From Diadophis punctatus similis (Eukaryota; Chordata; Lepidosauria; Squamata; Dipsadidae), in assembly GCA_023053685.1 (NCBI GenBank), contig JALIGW010000005.1, positions 28,012,501 through 28,076,500 on the forward strand: a stretch of DNA of 64,000 nucleotides, given 5' to 3'. The position numbers and the translations under genes are program-made. The notes under the pieces are model-generated. The model was not told the origin of the DNA and searched no databases. It saw nothing but the letters and a program-made list of their open reading frames with translations. Numbering within the stretch: the stretch's first letter is position 1; each line of letters starts with the position of its first letter. This document shows, in pieces, positions 24,423-56,352 of the stretch.

Positions 24423-26219
24423 TAAATGCCAGTTACAATGCGGGTCCAGTGGAAACGCTTGGGGTTCAGTCTTGCCTGTTATGAGAATGGTTTGAATTTG
24501 TTGGGCCTGATGGACAGCGTCCTTATGACTGCAAGCTCGTTCATCTCCTCCTTAGACTGAGGCCCTTTCTGTTAGCGAAGACTTACCGGGATGGACATGT
24601 GGCTTGGTTCTGGTAGTGGTTAATTCATCTTTGAATGAGGGGATTATTCCTTTGCCTCTCAAAGATGCATTGGTTCACTCATTCCTCAGAAAACCATTGC
24701 TGGATCCCACCATACTGGACAATTTTTGTCCAATGTCCAACTTGCTTTTTGGGGGAAAGGTTGTAGAGATGATCGTACAATACCTTCACCAAATCCTGAA
24801 TGAAATTAATTATCTGGACCCCTTTCAGAGTTCAGGCCTGGACATAGGATAAGAATGCCATTGGTCATGTTTTGGGAAGATTTATGGCATCAGAAGGATG
24901 GGGGTAGTGCATCTATCCTGGCTCTACATGGTCTCTCAGTGACTTTCAATACCATCAACCATATTGTTTTGGATCAACTCCAGGAATTGGGATTGAGTGG
25001 AACAATATTGGAAGATTCTCTTCTTTCTTTAGGGACCGATACCAGTCAGTGTTCATTGTACTTGTTTGATGAGGCAAAACAATTGTTCTGTGGGTATGTG
25101 CGTTGTACGTAAAATCAATGCACCTTTATCAGATGAAAAATACAGTGTTCTAAGATCTTTTTCTCTTTTACTTTTCCATCAATATTTGTTCATTTCTGGG
25201 GACTCTTTAACTATTAAAGTGGGCTCTTCAGTAAAGAAGGACAATTGGATGTTATGATAGCTACTATGTTATTTTACAAATCTCATTTAAAAATCTCATG
25301 TTGATTTCGTTTTTGATCTTGCTTCAAAAGGAGCAACTTAGTATGAATATTTTTATCTCATATTGTAAGCAATCATACTGTCAAAATTTATTAATCTTAA
25401 AATTCTGGTTAGCTGCAAGAAAAGTAGGAGGTAATCATATATTTCCATTACATTTAATACTTGCAGTATCTTTTTTCTTTACCACAGATGTAAGCATACG
25501 ACTTATAAAATGCAGCCATCTAAATTACCGTAGCTAGCAAAACATTGCTGCAATGATATATCTTTCCCATCTGTGATTGCTTAAATGAGCACGCTTAATT
25601 ATCTTCGGGGCAATTTTAATTTACGATAGGCAGTTTCGTTTACTTTTATTTCGCAACTCAAGTTTACAGTTCCGTATGGCTTTCATGAAGACGATGTGAC
25701 TTTTAAGAAAGACGGAGAACATAGAAGAAATGTGCATCATTTCGGCAAATCGTTTCGACCTGCCATTGACACCGTCCTACCCACCGCTATCCCGTGAACC
25801 CTTCAGGCCGGTAAGACGCGTGTTCAAAGAGTCGCGTGCAGACGTTTCACGCTTTCATAAACTATAAGGGGTGGAGACCCGCCAGATCTATCGAAGGGTG
25901 GAATGAAAGAGGCGCCTCTAAAACTTCAACGCGAGCCGGAACGCTACCGAACCGAGCCCGAAGAGCGCTCTTTCCCGCCAAATATAAGGCGGGCTGAGGT
26001 TTCCACTCAGCCGCGACTCCCTCGGAGCCCGTCTTCTTCAACCCACGGAGATGAGAGCGGGCGTGACGCGCGCCAGAGACGATTGCGCTCCAAGGGCCGC
26101 GCCAGGCGCCTCCCATAAGCGGCGAGGCGGGTGGAGGGCGCTTGCAGACAGTGCGCTTCAGCTGGGAGGGGTTACGCCTCCTTTCCCCGGACTCTTCGCC
26201 GGGGTGTTCACCGCCGGCG

Positions 26220-45167
<18,948 letters not shown>

Positions 45168-45235
45168 TTGTATCCACATATTTGGATACAATCCAAATAA
45201 CAACAATCCATAGATCATATTGAGACTGCAATCAA

Positions 45236-45241
45236 AATAAA
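45236..45241 (+). promoter_or_regulatory. RGS10: Polyadenylation signal AATAAA, RGS10
   Basis: A canonical AATAAA 69 bases after the RGS10 stop, which would give a short 3' UTR. Further downstream sites cannot be excluded. Confidence 0.6.
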
Positions 45242-45540
45242 TCAGTACTCAGGAATAATCTTTGTGGTTAACAAAGATGCATTTAGAGGCTTGAATAGTA
45301 TAGAATCCTAATAGATAAAACTTACCTTTGGTTGCTTCAGTGACTTGTTTCTTGCCAGTGCTTGCTTCTAGATACAATGATCAAGGATATGACAGCCCTT
45401 GAAAGACTGAACAATTTGTAAGTTCTTGCAAATTGCCTCTAATTTTTTAAAAAATATATTTACTTGTAAATCATTTGGTAGGGGTGGGTGACAAATGTAG
45501 CATTAAAAAGTAAAGCAAGTTTGAAAGTAGAGATAATAAA

Positions 45541-45869
45541 AGGCAAAGGTTTCCCCTGTCCACTCGTGTCTGACTCTAGGGGGCAGTACTCATCTCTGTT
45601 TCTTAGCCATGTGAGCCAGTGTTGTCTGAAGACATTTCCATGGTCATGTGGTCAGCATGACTATATGCCAAGGCGCATGGAACACTTGTTATCTCCCCAA
45701 TAAAGTGGTACCTATTTTTCTACTTGCATTTGCATTCTTTGCAAGTGTTGGGTGGGGCAAGTAATGGGAACTCACCCTGTCCTGCAGCGCTTGGGTCTTG
45801 AAACTGGGCCATCAGCTTTCCAGCTGACATGCTCAATGTCTTTAACCGCTGATCCATTGCGCCCCAGAC
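45541..45869 (-). mobile_element. Sauria-SINE-type element
   Basis: AGGCAAAGGTTTCCCCTGTC, CTCGTGTCTGACTCTAGGGG and GTCATGTGGTCAGCATGACT match the BovB-derived 3' half of squamate Sauria SINEs. The other end, on the reverse strand, starts GCGCAATGGATCAGCGGTTA, a tRNA-like head. It lies just downstream of the RGS10 polyadenylation signal. Confidence 0.75.
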
Positions 45870-47195
45870 TTTGAAACACTCATAAAGTTGTCTCTAACAG
45901 AGAGACTTTCCGAAAACATCTTGTTTTAACTGCTGTGTGAATTGAATTAATCATATCACTTTAGGAACCTAATCCATTGATGGATCAGATCAAGATAGTT
46001 TACACTAGCTATTTGGTTAGGACTTTTGTCTTCAAAAAGTGCTTCCTGGACCCATTTTATAGTATGTTTTTCTATTTAAAACTAAGGGATCTATTTTCAA
46101 TTGCAGCAGAATTACCTTATATACCTACATCTTTAAAATACCTACATCTTTTTAAAAAAATTATCAGTAATAAAACAATATAGATAAATCTCACAAAAAT
46201 TCAACACTGAGATTATGCTACAGAGGCCATTGTTGTCTTGGCTGTCTTGAAAATAATTTTTTGCAGGAATTATGAATACGGAAATACACTGGTAGAAGTA
46301 TGGAGTTAATGGAAATATCTGGGCTGTATATGAGGTTAAAGAGCAGCTTATGGCAAGAAAGAAATGTCAAACATTTTTTAAAAAATTGCTTCATTTTGCT
46401 GTCTTGTTTTTTAAATCACATTTCAAATATTGATAATGCCAATGAAATGGTATATGTTAGTATGTGTGATATGGTAATATTTTATATTTGATTATGCTTG
46501 GGGCATTCCTTCTTCATGCTTGGGACTGAAGCATAGTTTGTTAATGTTTTGTCATCTATAGAAAATTGAAGTACAAAAATAATAATTATAATAATATGAT
46601 TGCAAACCTCAACCAAGAGCCTTACTCTCTGTTTTTCAGCTGTAATAGCTGAGACAAAGAATCTATTTTTAGTTTAATTACTTTTGTTTTAATATTCATT
46701 TCACAAAAATTAATTGCAATGCTGTTAAACATGAGGAAACAAATTGGATCGCATGCTTCATTTACAAGTTCTACATGTAAAATGTAATTCTGGCTCACAA
46801 ACTCTATTTGCTTTTTTATCTTTGTATGGACTACTTTATTGTTCAATTTAACTCTAAATGTTTGTTAATTTGGGCAAGTAGCACACACACATAATTTTTC
46901 TTTCTAGCTTTCTTCTCTAGAGGTCTTAGTCATAATGTAATATATTAGGAAGAGATAAGAATCTTGGGTCAGATTTCAGAACTAACTATATATACAATAA
47001 ATGATAGCAGCTATATTCTGCTTTCATCTTAACACAGAGAATTGTGGTTGAACCAGTAATGAGTTGCTTGCTTATTTGGTTCTCCCTCAAATCACTGTAT
47101 AACCAAGAGTAGCATTTGTAGATGTAGGCAGTAATCTCCTGTAAATTCAATTCAAAAATGTCAACAATTTCTTTGCCACAAACATATCCTTAATG
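45870..47195. other. Intergenic, nothing recognised
   Basis: AT-rich. Open frames at 45977-46491 and 46622-46846 have no domain. In other vertebrates GRK5 lies convergently beyond RGS10, but I find none of its exons here. Confidence 0.5.
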
Positions 47196-47203
47196 CCTTA
47201 TTG

Positions 47204-47713
47204 CTGTGATGGCGAACCTATGGCACACATGCCACAGGTGGCAGGCGGAGCCATATCTGCGAGCGGTTGCCCTAGCTCAGCTCCAGTGCGCATGCGCGCG
47301 CCGGCCAGCTGATTTTCAGCTGGCCCGCCTACACTGGTCCTCCCCTCCCAGGAGTCTCCACGCGGCCTGTTTTGGATGCCAGGTAAGTACAGGGCTCGCG
47401 CGGAGGCTCTAGGAGGGCGTTTTCGGCCTCCGGGGGGGGGATGCTGTTATCGCCACCCCAGGCTCCAGGAAAGGCTCTGGAGCCTGGGGAGGGCGAAAAA
47501 CGGGCCTACCGGAAGTCTGGAAACGGGCTGTTTCCGGCCTCCGGAGGCTTCAGGGAGGCCTGCTAGGCTCAAAACCTAGCACATGCATGCATGGGGGTGG
47601 GGCAGCGCAGGGGGTCGTGTGCGCATGCATGGGGGCCGGGAGATATGGGGGGCATTGCATTATGGGGGTGGGTGCGCGCTATCTTGCACGCGCGCTTTCA
47701 GCACCCATCACTG
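47204..47713. mobile_element. hAT-type MITE, 510 bp, TSD CCTTATTG
   Basis: Starts CTGTGATGGCGAACCTATGG and ends GCACCCATCACTG (inverted CTGTGATGG/CCATCACTG). Exact CCTTATTG flanks lie at 47196-47203 and 47714-47721. The interior is very GC-rich (CATGCGCGCGCCGGCCAGC), unlike its surroundings, and carries spurious open frames at 47206-47768. Confidence 0.9.
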
Positions 47714-47721
47714 CCTTATTG

Positions 47722-50700
47722 GTTTAATTGTTCTAAAGGGCAAAGTGAGTAGGAGAAATCTTCTGTAGATTATATATATTTTACAAAGGTAATTATGTCT
47801 GCAGAAGATACAGGTTTTCAAGGATGATACAGGAAACAGGGAAAACGCCATTGTTTTTTCTATTTCCATGAACCGCATTGAGACTAGTTTTACTGTTCAT
47901 GATAAGCCATTGTTTGTTTTAATAATCTTTAATATATTTAAATGATAGGATATATACATCATACTAAACCATAAAAGCTGGGTTCACACATTCACTGTAT
48001 GCCAAAAACAAATATAAATGGTATGGTGTGTGAACCATCCTAGAAGGAAGGATAAAATACCCTGGATAAGTATTGAGGCTAAAGCTAACAAAGATTGGAA
48101 GCAAGAGCCTGAAATAAGATAGGATCACTATAAGATTGCAGGTATCTTTAACACCCAAAGCTTAATAAGTGAATGGCAAGAAATCTGTTACCATGTAAAG
48201 GTGAGAGAGGTTTAGGATTTAAACCCTATTTCTATCTCCTTGCTGTGGAATTTTTAAAATTGAGTAGCTTAATTTTTTAAATATTTCAAAGTTCTGCTTA
48301 CCTTCTGACTTTGTAGTACCCTAACTATTAAATATGACCAGATTGTTATACCCTGCAATAGCTGATAATCTTCAGAAACGGAGCTTCTTTGATACTTGTT
48401 TTAAAGTCAGCTTCCCTTTCTGAGCTGTAAGCTCCTAAGTGAGACTTAAAATTGAGAGCTTTATTTCAATATTCAAGGTGAATCTCTGACAGCAAGATCA
48501 CTTATTCCTTGTCCCAATTCTATGGGAGGATATAAGGTACTCATGAGTTAAGGAGAAAACTATGGCTACCAACCTTCCTACAAACTGGTGCTTATCTGAC
48601 AATTTTGTGTTGGTTACTTATATCGATGGTAGAAATAATGAATGAAACTGAGAAATACCGTATGTTAATTTGAAGCGTGCATGGACAGAGACCTAACGGG
48701 AGTTTGCTAGTAGATTTTAAGATTTTCTATTTAAGTCAACAGTATATGGCTACCATGAAGTTAAAAAAGGCAGTTAAGAGGATATTTTGTGTCTTTATAC
48801 TAGCTATTTCTAAGTGTCAGTCTTTTGAGGTAGTTTAGTCAAGAAGTACAGACCATAACTACTAACACTACTTTATGGTAAGTTTAGAGTCACAAAATGT
48901 CACAAGTCTGAAAATACATATGGATTGCCTTTACAATCCAAGAAACTGGAAAGGGTTTTTGAGCTGGCACCCTCCCATCTGTGGGCTCAGCTGCTTCTTA
49001 TCAGACTCTTGCCTAGTTCATGACACCTCTTCTGTCTCTCAAGGACATTCTAGATAATTACATTACAAAGTTTGTGATATGTCTCTGTATCCAACCTCAG
49101 AACAACTGGCACATATTTGCATCTTATGGTAGTCTTTAAAGGAGAGAACAGCAAGATTCCATAGTTTAGTGAGCAAGTGAAGATAAACTTTTTATCAATT
49201 GAAATGGCTGCACTACAACAGCAACAGATCATGGAAATAATTTTCCTGAAAGAAGACAACCAAGGAACAAATATAGAATAATAACCAGAAGGAAGAAAGA
49301 AAAGATATTCTAAACTATTGGAGCTGCTTGGATATAAAGGAAACAATATAAGACATTATAAAATACATTAGAGCAGATAATGCAAGTCATAGACTAGGAA
49401 ATGATACCTTAATGAATCATAACAAATCTGTGATGACTAAACCTACCACAATGTAAAATAAGCTGTATTTCAGGATAAAGGAAATGACAATTTGCAAGCT
49501 TGATTAAGCCACTGACAATTAGCTGTTCTTGCTAATGAACAAATTATGCTGTAAAAATTACAGAGCTACAGTTATACCACTACAGAGTTTGAAGAAGTAA
49601 GACAGAACCTCAAGAATTCTCAACCATTATTCTTGTCCATTGAAGACAACCAAAAAGGGGGAAAATAATGTAAATTAATGAAGGACCTCAAATAATGTAC
49701 AAAAGATGTGTGAGGCCAAGTATTGTATTCTTCAGTTTCTATACTCCAGTTTGTTCAAAAGGAATAGAAGCAATACAAAAAGAGTTTGCATGGTATATTA
49801 AAATACCCACTTTTGCTGAGAAATTGAAATTTTTGGCAGAGGTGTGGAGAGCTTTAAATAAGTGGAGAAACAAAAACAATTTTCTTCAGAAAATTCTTGA
49901 TGTCTTCTGGACAAGTTTCTTCAGAGGATTGATATGGCACAAGAGAATTGACCATCTTGTCCAAGTGCTAATCAATGGGAAGGACTTAGTTGAAGTAGAA
50001 ATAATAGAAATTTTAGTAGTTATGCAATGTTTGTTTTTTGATTCTAAGGGAACTGAGCTTAGCTAACTGCTTACTAGAACATTTGATAAACTCAGAAACT
50101 GCAAATTAAAATTCTGTGGCAGGATAAGCTTAATCAAAAAAAATGAAGATGGATGGAAGTTTTTAAAATGGAAATACTGAAAGCACAATTTAAACAATTC
50201 TAATAAGGCACAGAAGCCAATACAGTTCAAAAAGCTTAACAAAGATCAGGAACAACAACAACAAAGTCAGAAATTGAAACAAGGAAAGCAAGTATACTAG
50301 TGCATCATATTAATTTGGGCTCCATACTACATTCAACATACTGCCTCCATGATCATCATAATCCCATTGGATATTTGTGCTTATAAGCAAGCTGACTGAA
50401 TTGTCTGTTTTGTGCTGGGTGAGCTATTCTTGTTCAAAAAAATTAAAAATTAATATAGACGTGGATGCAAAACGTTGGGATAGAGACATTTAGAAAGAAT
50501 ATGTAGGTGCAGATCCCTATGAATTAACATGTAACAGCTGGGTACTACAGATTGAGAAATTTGACTCTAAGCATCTGAGACAAATGCAAGTATATCAGTG
50601 GAAGGTTTAGTAGCTAAACTACTCCAATGACTTAGATGACTTCTTAGAAGCGAACAGGTGTTTCTCTGCTTTCTGGAATCTAATGCCTACCAGATTTTCA

Positions 50701-50795
50701 GTCTGGAATTATAATCCTACTGCATTTGCAGGATGTCAGATTGGGATAAACTGATCTAAGGGCTGTTTGTGCCTCCATTTAATAAAAGTCATATA
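47722..50795. other. Intergenic, no identified element
   Basis: The longest frame is 123 codons at 49695-50066 (MYKRCVRPSIVFF...), with no recognised domain. The flanking 49180-50460 is A-rich on the + strand and may be an old retroelement body, but I cannot name it. Confidence 0.45.
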
Positions 50796-51031
50796 TAGCA
50801 ATAGTAATAGCACTTAGACTTATATACCGCTTCATAGTGCTTTACAGCCCTCTCTAAGCGGTTTACAGAGTTCAGCATATTGCCCCCAACAATCTGGGTC
50901 CTCATTTTACCGACCTCAGAAGGATGGAAGGCTGAGTCAACCTTGAGCCGGTGAGATTTGAACTGCTGAACTAGCAGTCAGCTGAAGTAGCCTGCAGTGC
51001 TGCACTTTAACCACTGCGCCACCTCGGCTCT
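50796..51031 (-). mobile_element. tRNA-derived SINE (family A)
   Basis: Runs from tail TAGCAATAGTAATAGCACTT to head CACTGCGCCACCTCGGCTC, with TTTGAACTGCTGAAC as B box complement. One of the best preserved copies. Confidence 0.9.
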
Positions 51032-51325
51032 AGGCAATATCTTTCTAAAAAAACGTTATGTGACAGACAATAGGAGGTATGTATGTATATCAATTTGAAA
51101 TATTTTGCAAAGGTACTTGGAAACATTTGGATTTAAATAATTCTACTCCCTGATATCTGGTGTAATCCAATTTGACAGTTTTGATTTGAATATTTCAATG
51201 CTAGTTGTATTACCATATTTAATTTCTTTTTAGCCAGTTAAATAATGTATATGATATATTCATGAATGCCTATTGAAATATTCATGTTTTGATAATCTGA
51301 ACGTGTTAAATTTGTATACTTTGTT

Positions 51326-51710
51326 CAGGTAGTCCTTGACTTACGATCACAGTTGAGTCTATAATTTCTGTTGCTAAGTGAGACAGTTGTTAAGTGAGTT
51401 TTGCTCCATTTTATAACCATTGTTGCCATAGTTAAGTGAATCCCTGCAGGTGTTAAGTTAGTAACGTGGTTGTAAAATGAATCTGGCTTCCCTATTGACT
51501 TTGCTTGTCAGAAGGTCACAAAAGTTGATAAATTGACACTGCAACTGTCATAAATTTGAGCTAGTTGCCAAATTTCCAAATTGTGAATATGTGATCAAAA
51601 GGATGCTACAATGGCCGTAAGTGTGAAAACTGGTCATAAGTCCCTTTTTTTCAGTGCTGTTGTAACTTTGAACAGTTACTAAACAAATGGTTGTAAATTG
51701 ATGACTACCT
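51326..51710. mobile_element. TIR-MITE family copy, inverted relative to 34510
   Basis: TTCAGGTAGTCCTTGACTTA at the left, GTTGTAAATTGATGACTACCT at the right. Middle blocks AATCTGGCTTCCCTATTGAC and TTTGCTTGTCAGAAGGTCAC are the reverse complements of segments in 34510-34899. Confidence 0.72.
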
Positions 51711-54408
51711 TTCCTAATATGTGGAAAGTAATGTAATAATCTGTTCTTCAAATTGTAAGATTCATTTCATCTTTCCTATTCAAGTCTAAAATGATGGAGC
51801 ATCACATTCACATTAATAAATAAATATGTAGTAGCATGGCTGTCAATTAAGATGTGTTGTGTCAAATTAATCAGATATTTTAGATATTAAATTATCGATG
51901 AATCAGAATGACTGAAGGTTACTATTACTTCAATGATTGTATTTGTATAAATTTTAAGAAAGCTGAAACCTAAACCATAACTAGTAAAAATAAATAATAA
52001 CAATAATAATTAATAATACACATAGGGATGCTTTGCCAAATTGAGCAGCACCCTCTATTGATTATGTAAAGAATTAAAAGCACTTCAGCATTAACAGGTG
52101 AAACTTCTGAGTTTATGATTTACATTTTTTCATTTTGCACTCACACAACTTTAAGACTGTTTTGGGAAGGTCAGAAAGTTGAGGTCGAAGTAACATGCCA
52201 AGAAGCTACACTAACAGACATTAAATACAAGAAAACATTCAGATTTGACTCCGTTGTTCATGTCTTTGAGAGCAGCTTATATTGAAGTTTAATCACTATT
52301 GTCTTTTATTAACACAGAGGCAAGTAGTAAGGGAAGCTAAATTCCCTGTGTGTCAAGAAGTTACAGTAAATAGTTTCTACATGTAAACACATGTTGGTAT
52401 ATCATCAATAATAAAATTACAACTTTCCTATTAAAAATGCAGAGGAGGTTCAATAAAAAGATGGCAACCAACTATTATAAATTATTATAAAAGGAATAAC
52501 AAATCACATCTCTAGAGAACCAGAATTATTTTCAGTACCAGTAGTTATAAATATGTCTGGTAAATCAATGATTTTCTCAGTTCAAAAAATGGTTAACCTC
52601 TAAGGTAGGTTAAAAGTTTAAAAAAAAAACACAAGATATTTATTAGGGGAAAAAATAGATGAGTGATGAACCAGGTTTTGAAGTCACAGTTTCTGGGAAA
52701 TGGTTGCTGCACATCAGTTTCCTATGTCCAAGCAGCTTGCAAAGATTCAATGGTAAGAGTTACATGCTGATGTATTCCATATACATTATACTGTCTATAT
52801 TCACCTCTTTATGGGAAAAACGGCATTCCCAAGGAAAGGAAGGGCAAGCTCTGGAGATAAGTCATTTTTATATTCATTTTATAGGTGGAAAACACTGTTT
52901 CCGAGGAAATAGCTATTTCAAATTCTTGAATGAGCAAAACTGACTTTTGGATCTGGGGCTCAGTTTCTCCTTCAACTCAGCTAATTTTCTTTGTCATTCC
53001 CTATACATTTTTTCTTCTATATTCTGTCTCGGTATGCAGATAACAGTTTTGTTTTTAAATGTAAACCTCTCTAGGAGATTTGTAAACCGGACTGGGATAT
53101 ACACGCTATAAATAATAATTTTAAAAAGTACCAGTAAATTGTATAATTGCAAAACAGCATTTTGTTCATTCTACTATCTCAAAGGAGGGGGTCTTCATCC
53201 ACTAATTTATTTCCTAAATAAACTAGTAATCTTGGACACAAGCCATGTGCAATTGTTAAATCAACAAAAATGTATACAGAGAAACTATTACTCTGTGACA
53301 TTTCCAGGAAATGTATGTCAATGGGTCGCTTATACAACTGCAGCAAGTAAATAATAACTAAAGACGACTCTTACAGAAGTGAAGCCAAACTGCACAAGGA
53401 AGATACCATTCCTGTGGTTATTTTGCTGATTTGTATGGGAGATAAATATTCCTGGGTTCAGAAATGGTGTTCAGATCTTTTATCTAAAAATCAGCTGACT
53501 TTCTTTTGTTCAACCAGAGTAGGAAGAAAACCAGAAAGAGAATTATGGTTTGGAACTGTGCCACTTAAGTTGCAAACTTCAACCCCCGCTTCCCATTTTC
53601 TGGATCTGAATCTAGCATCAAGCACAATCCAAGGCTTGCAAAGAGAATAGTTTAGTGTATTGTACGTTGTGCCTTGATCTTCAAATTTTGTTGCTTTGAA
53701 GCTTGTTTTCAAGAATCTTTCTAATGTAAACTTTGTAGGCATTTTATGATTTCAGCAAACCCTGCAAGAGTATTCTGGCATAACATTTTGCAAGTCTAAT
53801 GCAATGAGGAGTCATTTCTGTAGGCGTATTTCACTGCATTTCCATAAGCTGATCAATTCTCATTCCCTTACCATATATTGAGCAACAGATTTGGAAATGA
53901 ATCTTGAAAAACAATCTCCCGGGATTAGTACAGGACTGGGAATTTTTTGTAGTATTCTAATAGAAAAATATTTGGTAAGGAAAATTGAGCAGGGATAATA
54001 TACGCATTTTAACAAGATTTTGCATTGTTGTCTATATGCAAAAGAGGAAGAGGGGAAAAAGATGCTGACAGAGATTGCATCCAACATGCTCTGAATCTGA
54101 ATACATCACAAAAAAATCATGCCGGGTTAAAAAAAAATGCTTTTGCAGAAAGAGCTAGCTATGGGAAATAATAATAATAAAGCAACAAATAAAAGCCATA
54201 GCCAAGAAAATCAACAGAAGCAAGCCTCAAATTGCACAGAGAACATCTTCAATTTCAGTTGAATCAGAATTTTTTCTACTAATCCATAAATGTGGAAAAA
54301 GATAACCTTTATTGTTATTTTTTTCTGTGGACACTCTGGCACACATTAAAAATGAAATTCTGTTGCCAGCTCTCAAAAATGTACACATACATAACACACA
54401 TATTGATA
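51711..54408. other. Intergenic, no gene seen
   Basis: AT-rich. Open frames at 52659-52943, 53139-53354 and 53414-53742 lack domains. A short LINE/SINE tail-like piece (GTAAACCTCTCTAGGAGATT) lies at about 53061-53115. Confidence 0.45.
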
Positions 54409-54416
54409 TGCTATAT

Positions 54417-54500
54417 CAGAGGTCTTCAAACTTGTCAACTTTAAGACTTCTGGACTTCAACTCCCAGAATTCTCCAGCCAGCTATGCTTGGGGACCTCTG
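54417..54500. mobile_element. Short hAT-like MITE, TSD TGCTATAT
   Basis: Starts CAGAGGTCTTCAAACTTGTC, ends TGCTTGGGGACCTCTG. Exact TGCTATAT lies at 54409-54416 and 54501-54508. It appears to be an internally deleted member of the 21192-21335 family (GACTTCAACTCCCAGAATTC shared). Confidence 0.88.
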
Positions 54501-54532
54501 TGCTATATCATTACGTATGTATATACCTACAC

Positions 54533-54721
54533 CAGCGGTGGGTTGCTCCCGGTTCGGACCGGTTCTTAAAACCGGTAGCGCTGGCAGCAGGAGGCTCCGC
54601 CCACCTACCTGGGATGCTCCGCCCACCCATCCGGGACGCTTCTGCGCATGCACAGAAGTGGTGTGTGCACGCGCAAGCGCGCTCACAAACCAGTAGCAAA
54701 ATCATTTACAACCCAGCACTG
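54533..54721. mobile_element. hAT-type MITE, TSD ACCTACAC
   Basis: Starts CAGCGGTGGGTTGCTCCCGG, ends TACAACCCAGCACTG. Exact ACCTACAC lies at 54525-54532 and 54722-54729. It sits only 32 bases from the previous MITE. Interior ACCGGTTCTTAAAACCGGT is palindromic. Confidence 0.92.
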
Positions 54722-54761
54722 ACCTACACCTTAACATATAAATACATATAAATATTAATCA

Positions 54762-55330
54762 CTGTCCATCTTCAATACATAGCGAAAAGAGAAAACTTGA
54801 GAGTTCACAAGTTTGATACTATGGTATATGGAACAAAACTGTGACTGAATCTGGATGTTCTGCTTCAGATACCACGAAGGGACCAGAGAACAGACAAAAT
54901 AATAGAAAATAAACAAGCTAAAGTGCTCTGGAACTTTAGTATTCAGATAGACAAGCATGTGTCACATAATATCCCAGAGTTAGCAAATGTTGAGAAGAAA
55001 GACAAAAAAACTTTGTGGACATTGCAATACCTGTGAGATAGCCAAACAGAAGACAAAGAACTGGAGAAAATTACAAACTATGAAGACCTGCAAATAGAAC
55101 AACTGTAGAACAACTGTGGCAAAAGAAAGAAGAAATGGTACCAATAGTAATAGATGCCTTGGGTGAAATTCCCAAAACAACTGGAACATCACTTGAACAC
55201 CATCGGCATTGGCAAAACCAGCATTAGTCAATTACAAAAGGCAGTTTTACTTGGAACAGCTTACATCCTGCAATGAAATCCTTCATCCCATCAAATAAAA
55301 ACATCTGCCTAGCCCAGGTCTTTAGGAAGG
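54762..55330 (+). pseudogene. Decayed LINE pol C-terminal region
   Basis: After a segment shared with 30363-30490, the + strand frames give FVDIAIPV, then VEQLWQKKEEMVPIVIDALG and EIPKTTG, and near 55235-55270 a motif like KGSFTWNSLHP where a conserved KAALLGTA-type block is expected. This resembles the C-terminal region of a LINE clade widespread in vertebrates. Multiple stops. Clade (R4/Dong-like?) is uncertain. Confidence 0.5.
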
Positions 55331-56346
55331 ATTGAATAGGTGGATAAAGATGGCAAACCCAGTCTTAACATCTGGCTGAAAGTGTGACCAACCATAGTTA
55401 TGTCTAAAAGTAAGAAATCTGGATTACAGTATTAAGGTTGTGAAGTTTATAGCAAAATATAGTCAGCAGGTGGCACTCCACTTCCATGAAATTGGTATAG
55501 AGCTGCTACAGGGTCACTACAGGATAGGTTGGATGGGTGTATATCTTGATGGTGAGAAAAGATAAATGTATCTGGTAGTTTGCAGTTTGCTGAATCATTC
55601 TCAAGAATGCACAGTTAGGGGAGAAAGGTTATTTGGAGACTTACTTCAGTTTTTCTTTTCTTTTCTTAACAATGTAGAATCTGTAGTTCATTTTAATTTA
55701 GTTTTAGGAAATATTTTGGATAGCTATCTCCATGCTACATCAATAATAGAATATGCTGTCCTATGTAAACACTAGCAGCAAAATGGAAACAGGAGCTGTA
55801 TGTTTCTATATTTTTTCCCGAAGTATGTTAATATCTGGCAGCTCAACTACCTGGTTTTTATTGGCATAATTTTACCTCCATTCAGTGAAGATTGCACTTT
55901 TGAAATTCATGTTACTTTTGCTATACTGTAGAGATTTAAAATGCAAGAAATTTATATTGGTTGTAAAATCTCCATGTTGTGTAATATCCAATGATAGCTT
56001 TTTCTTGGCAACAGGTAGGCAACCTATAGTTCTCCAAATATTGCTATACTATAACTGCCAACAAATGTTATTATTGGCCCCTGCTGGCTGAGATGCTCAG
56101 AACTAAAGTTCAGCATTATCTGAAAAACACATAATGACCATTTCAAGAAAGTAATATAAGTTAGAGCATTTGTTTTTTTCTTGGTGTCCAATCCACTGAA
56201 GTCTCTTATCTCACTGGAATTAATGCAGGGGGTTGTGGAAGATAGAAGGATTGTAAAATCAGGGGTGAGTAGAAACTTTTTCCATTAAAAATATGTCAGA
56301 ATTTGTTAACTCCACTTCTGTCTGAAATTGGCGGGTCTTATTTCCC
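55331..56346. other. Intergenic, nothing recognised
   Basis: AT-rich with open frames at 55566-55775 and 55885-56091 that have no domain. Confidence 0.5.
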
Positions 56347-56352
56347 TAGAAG

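Larger units (their letters stand above)
23420..25112 (+). pseudogene. Decayed L2-family LINE ORF2
   Basis: Frames on the + strand give an endonuclease-end motif (DFNMPSLGADYD at about 23450) and RT-domain pieces: FLRKPLLDPTILDNFCPMSN and NEINYLDPFQS at about 24680-24840, then LHGLSVTFNTINHIVLDQLQ at about 24925-24990. These are typical of L2-type reverse transcriptases. Stops and frameshifts break it. A GGGCGGCATACAAATGC plus (AAATAAAC)n tail at about 23777-23842 shows that two L2 fragments are joined or interleaved. A hAT MITE sits at 23566-23685. Confidence 0.75.

Noticed and set aside
49695..50066. 123-codon frame without recognised domain
   Set aside because: AT-rich context, no splice or promoter signs, no family similarity I can name. 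Kept only as part of an unassigned stretch.
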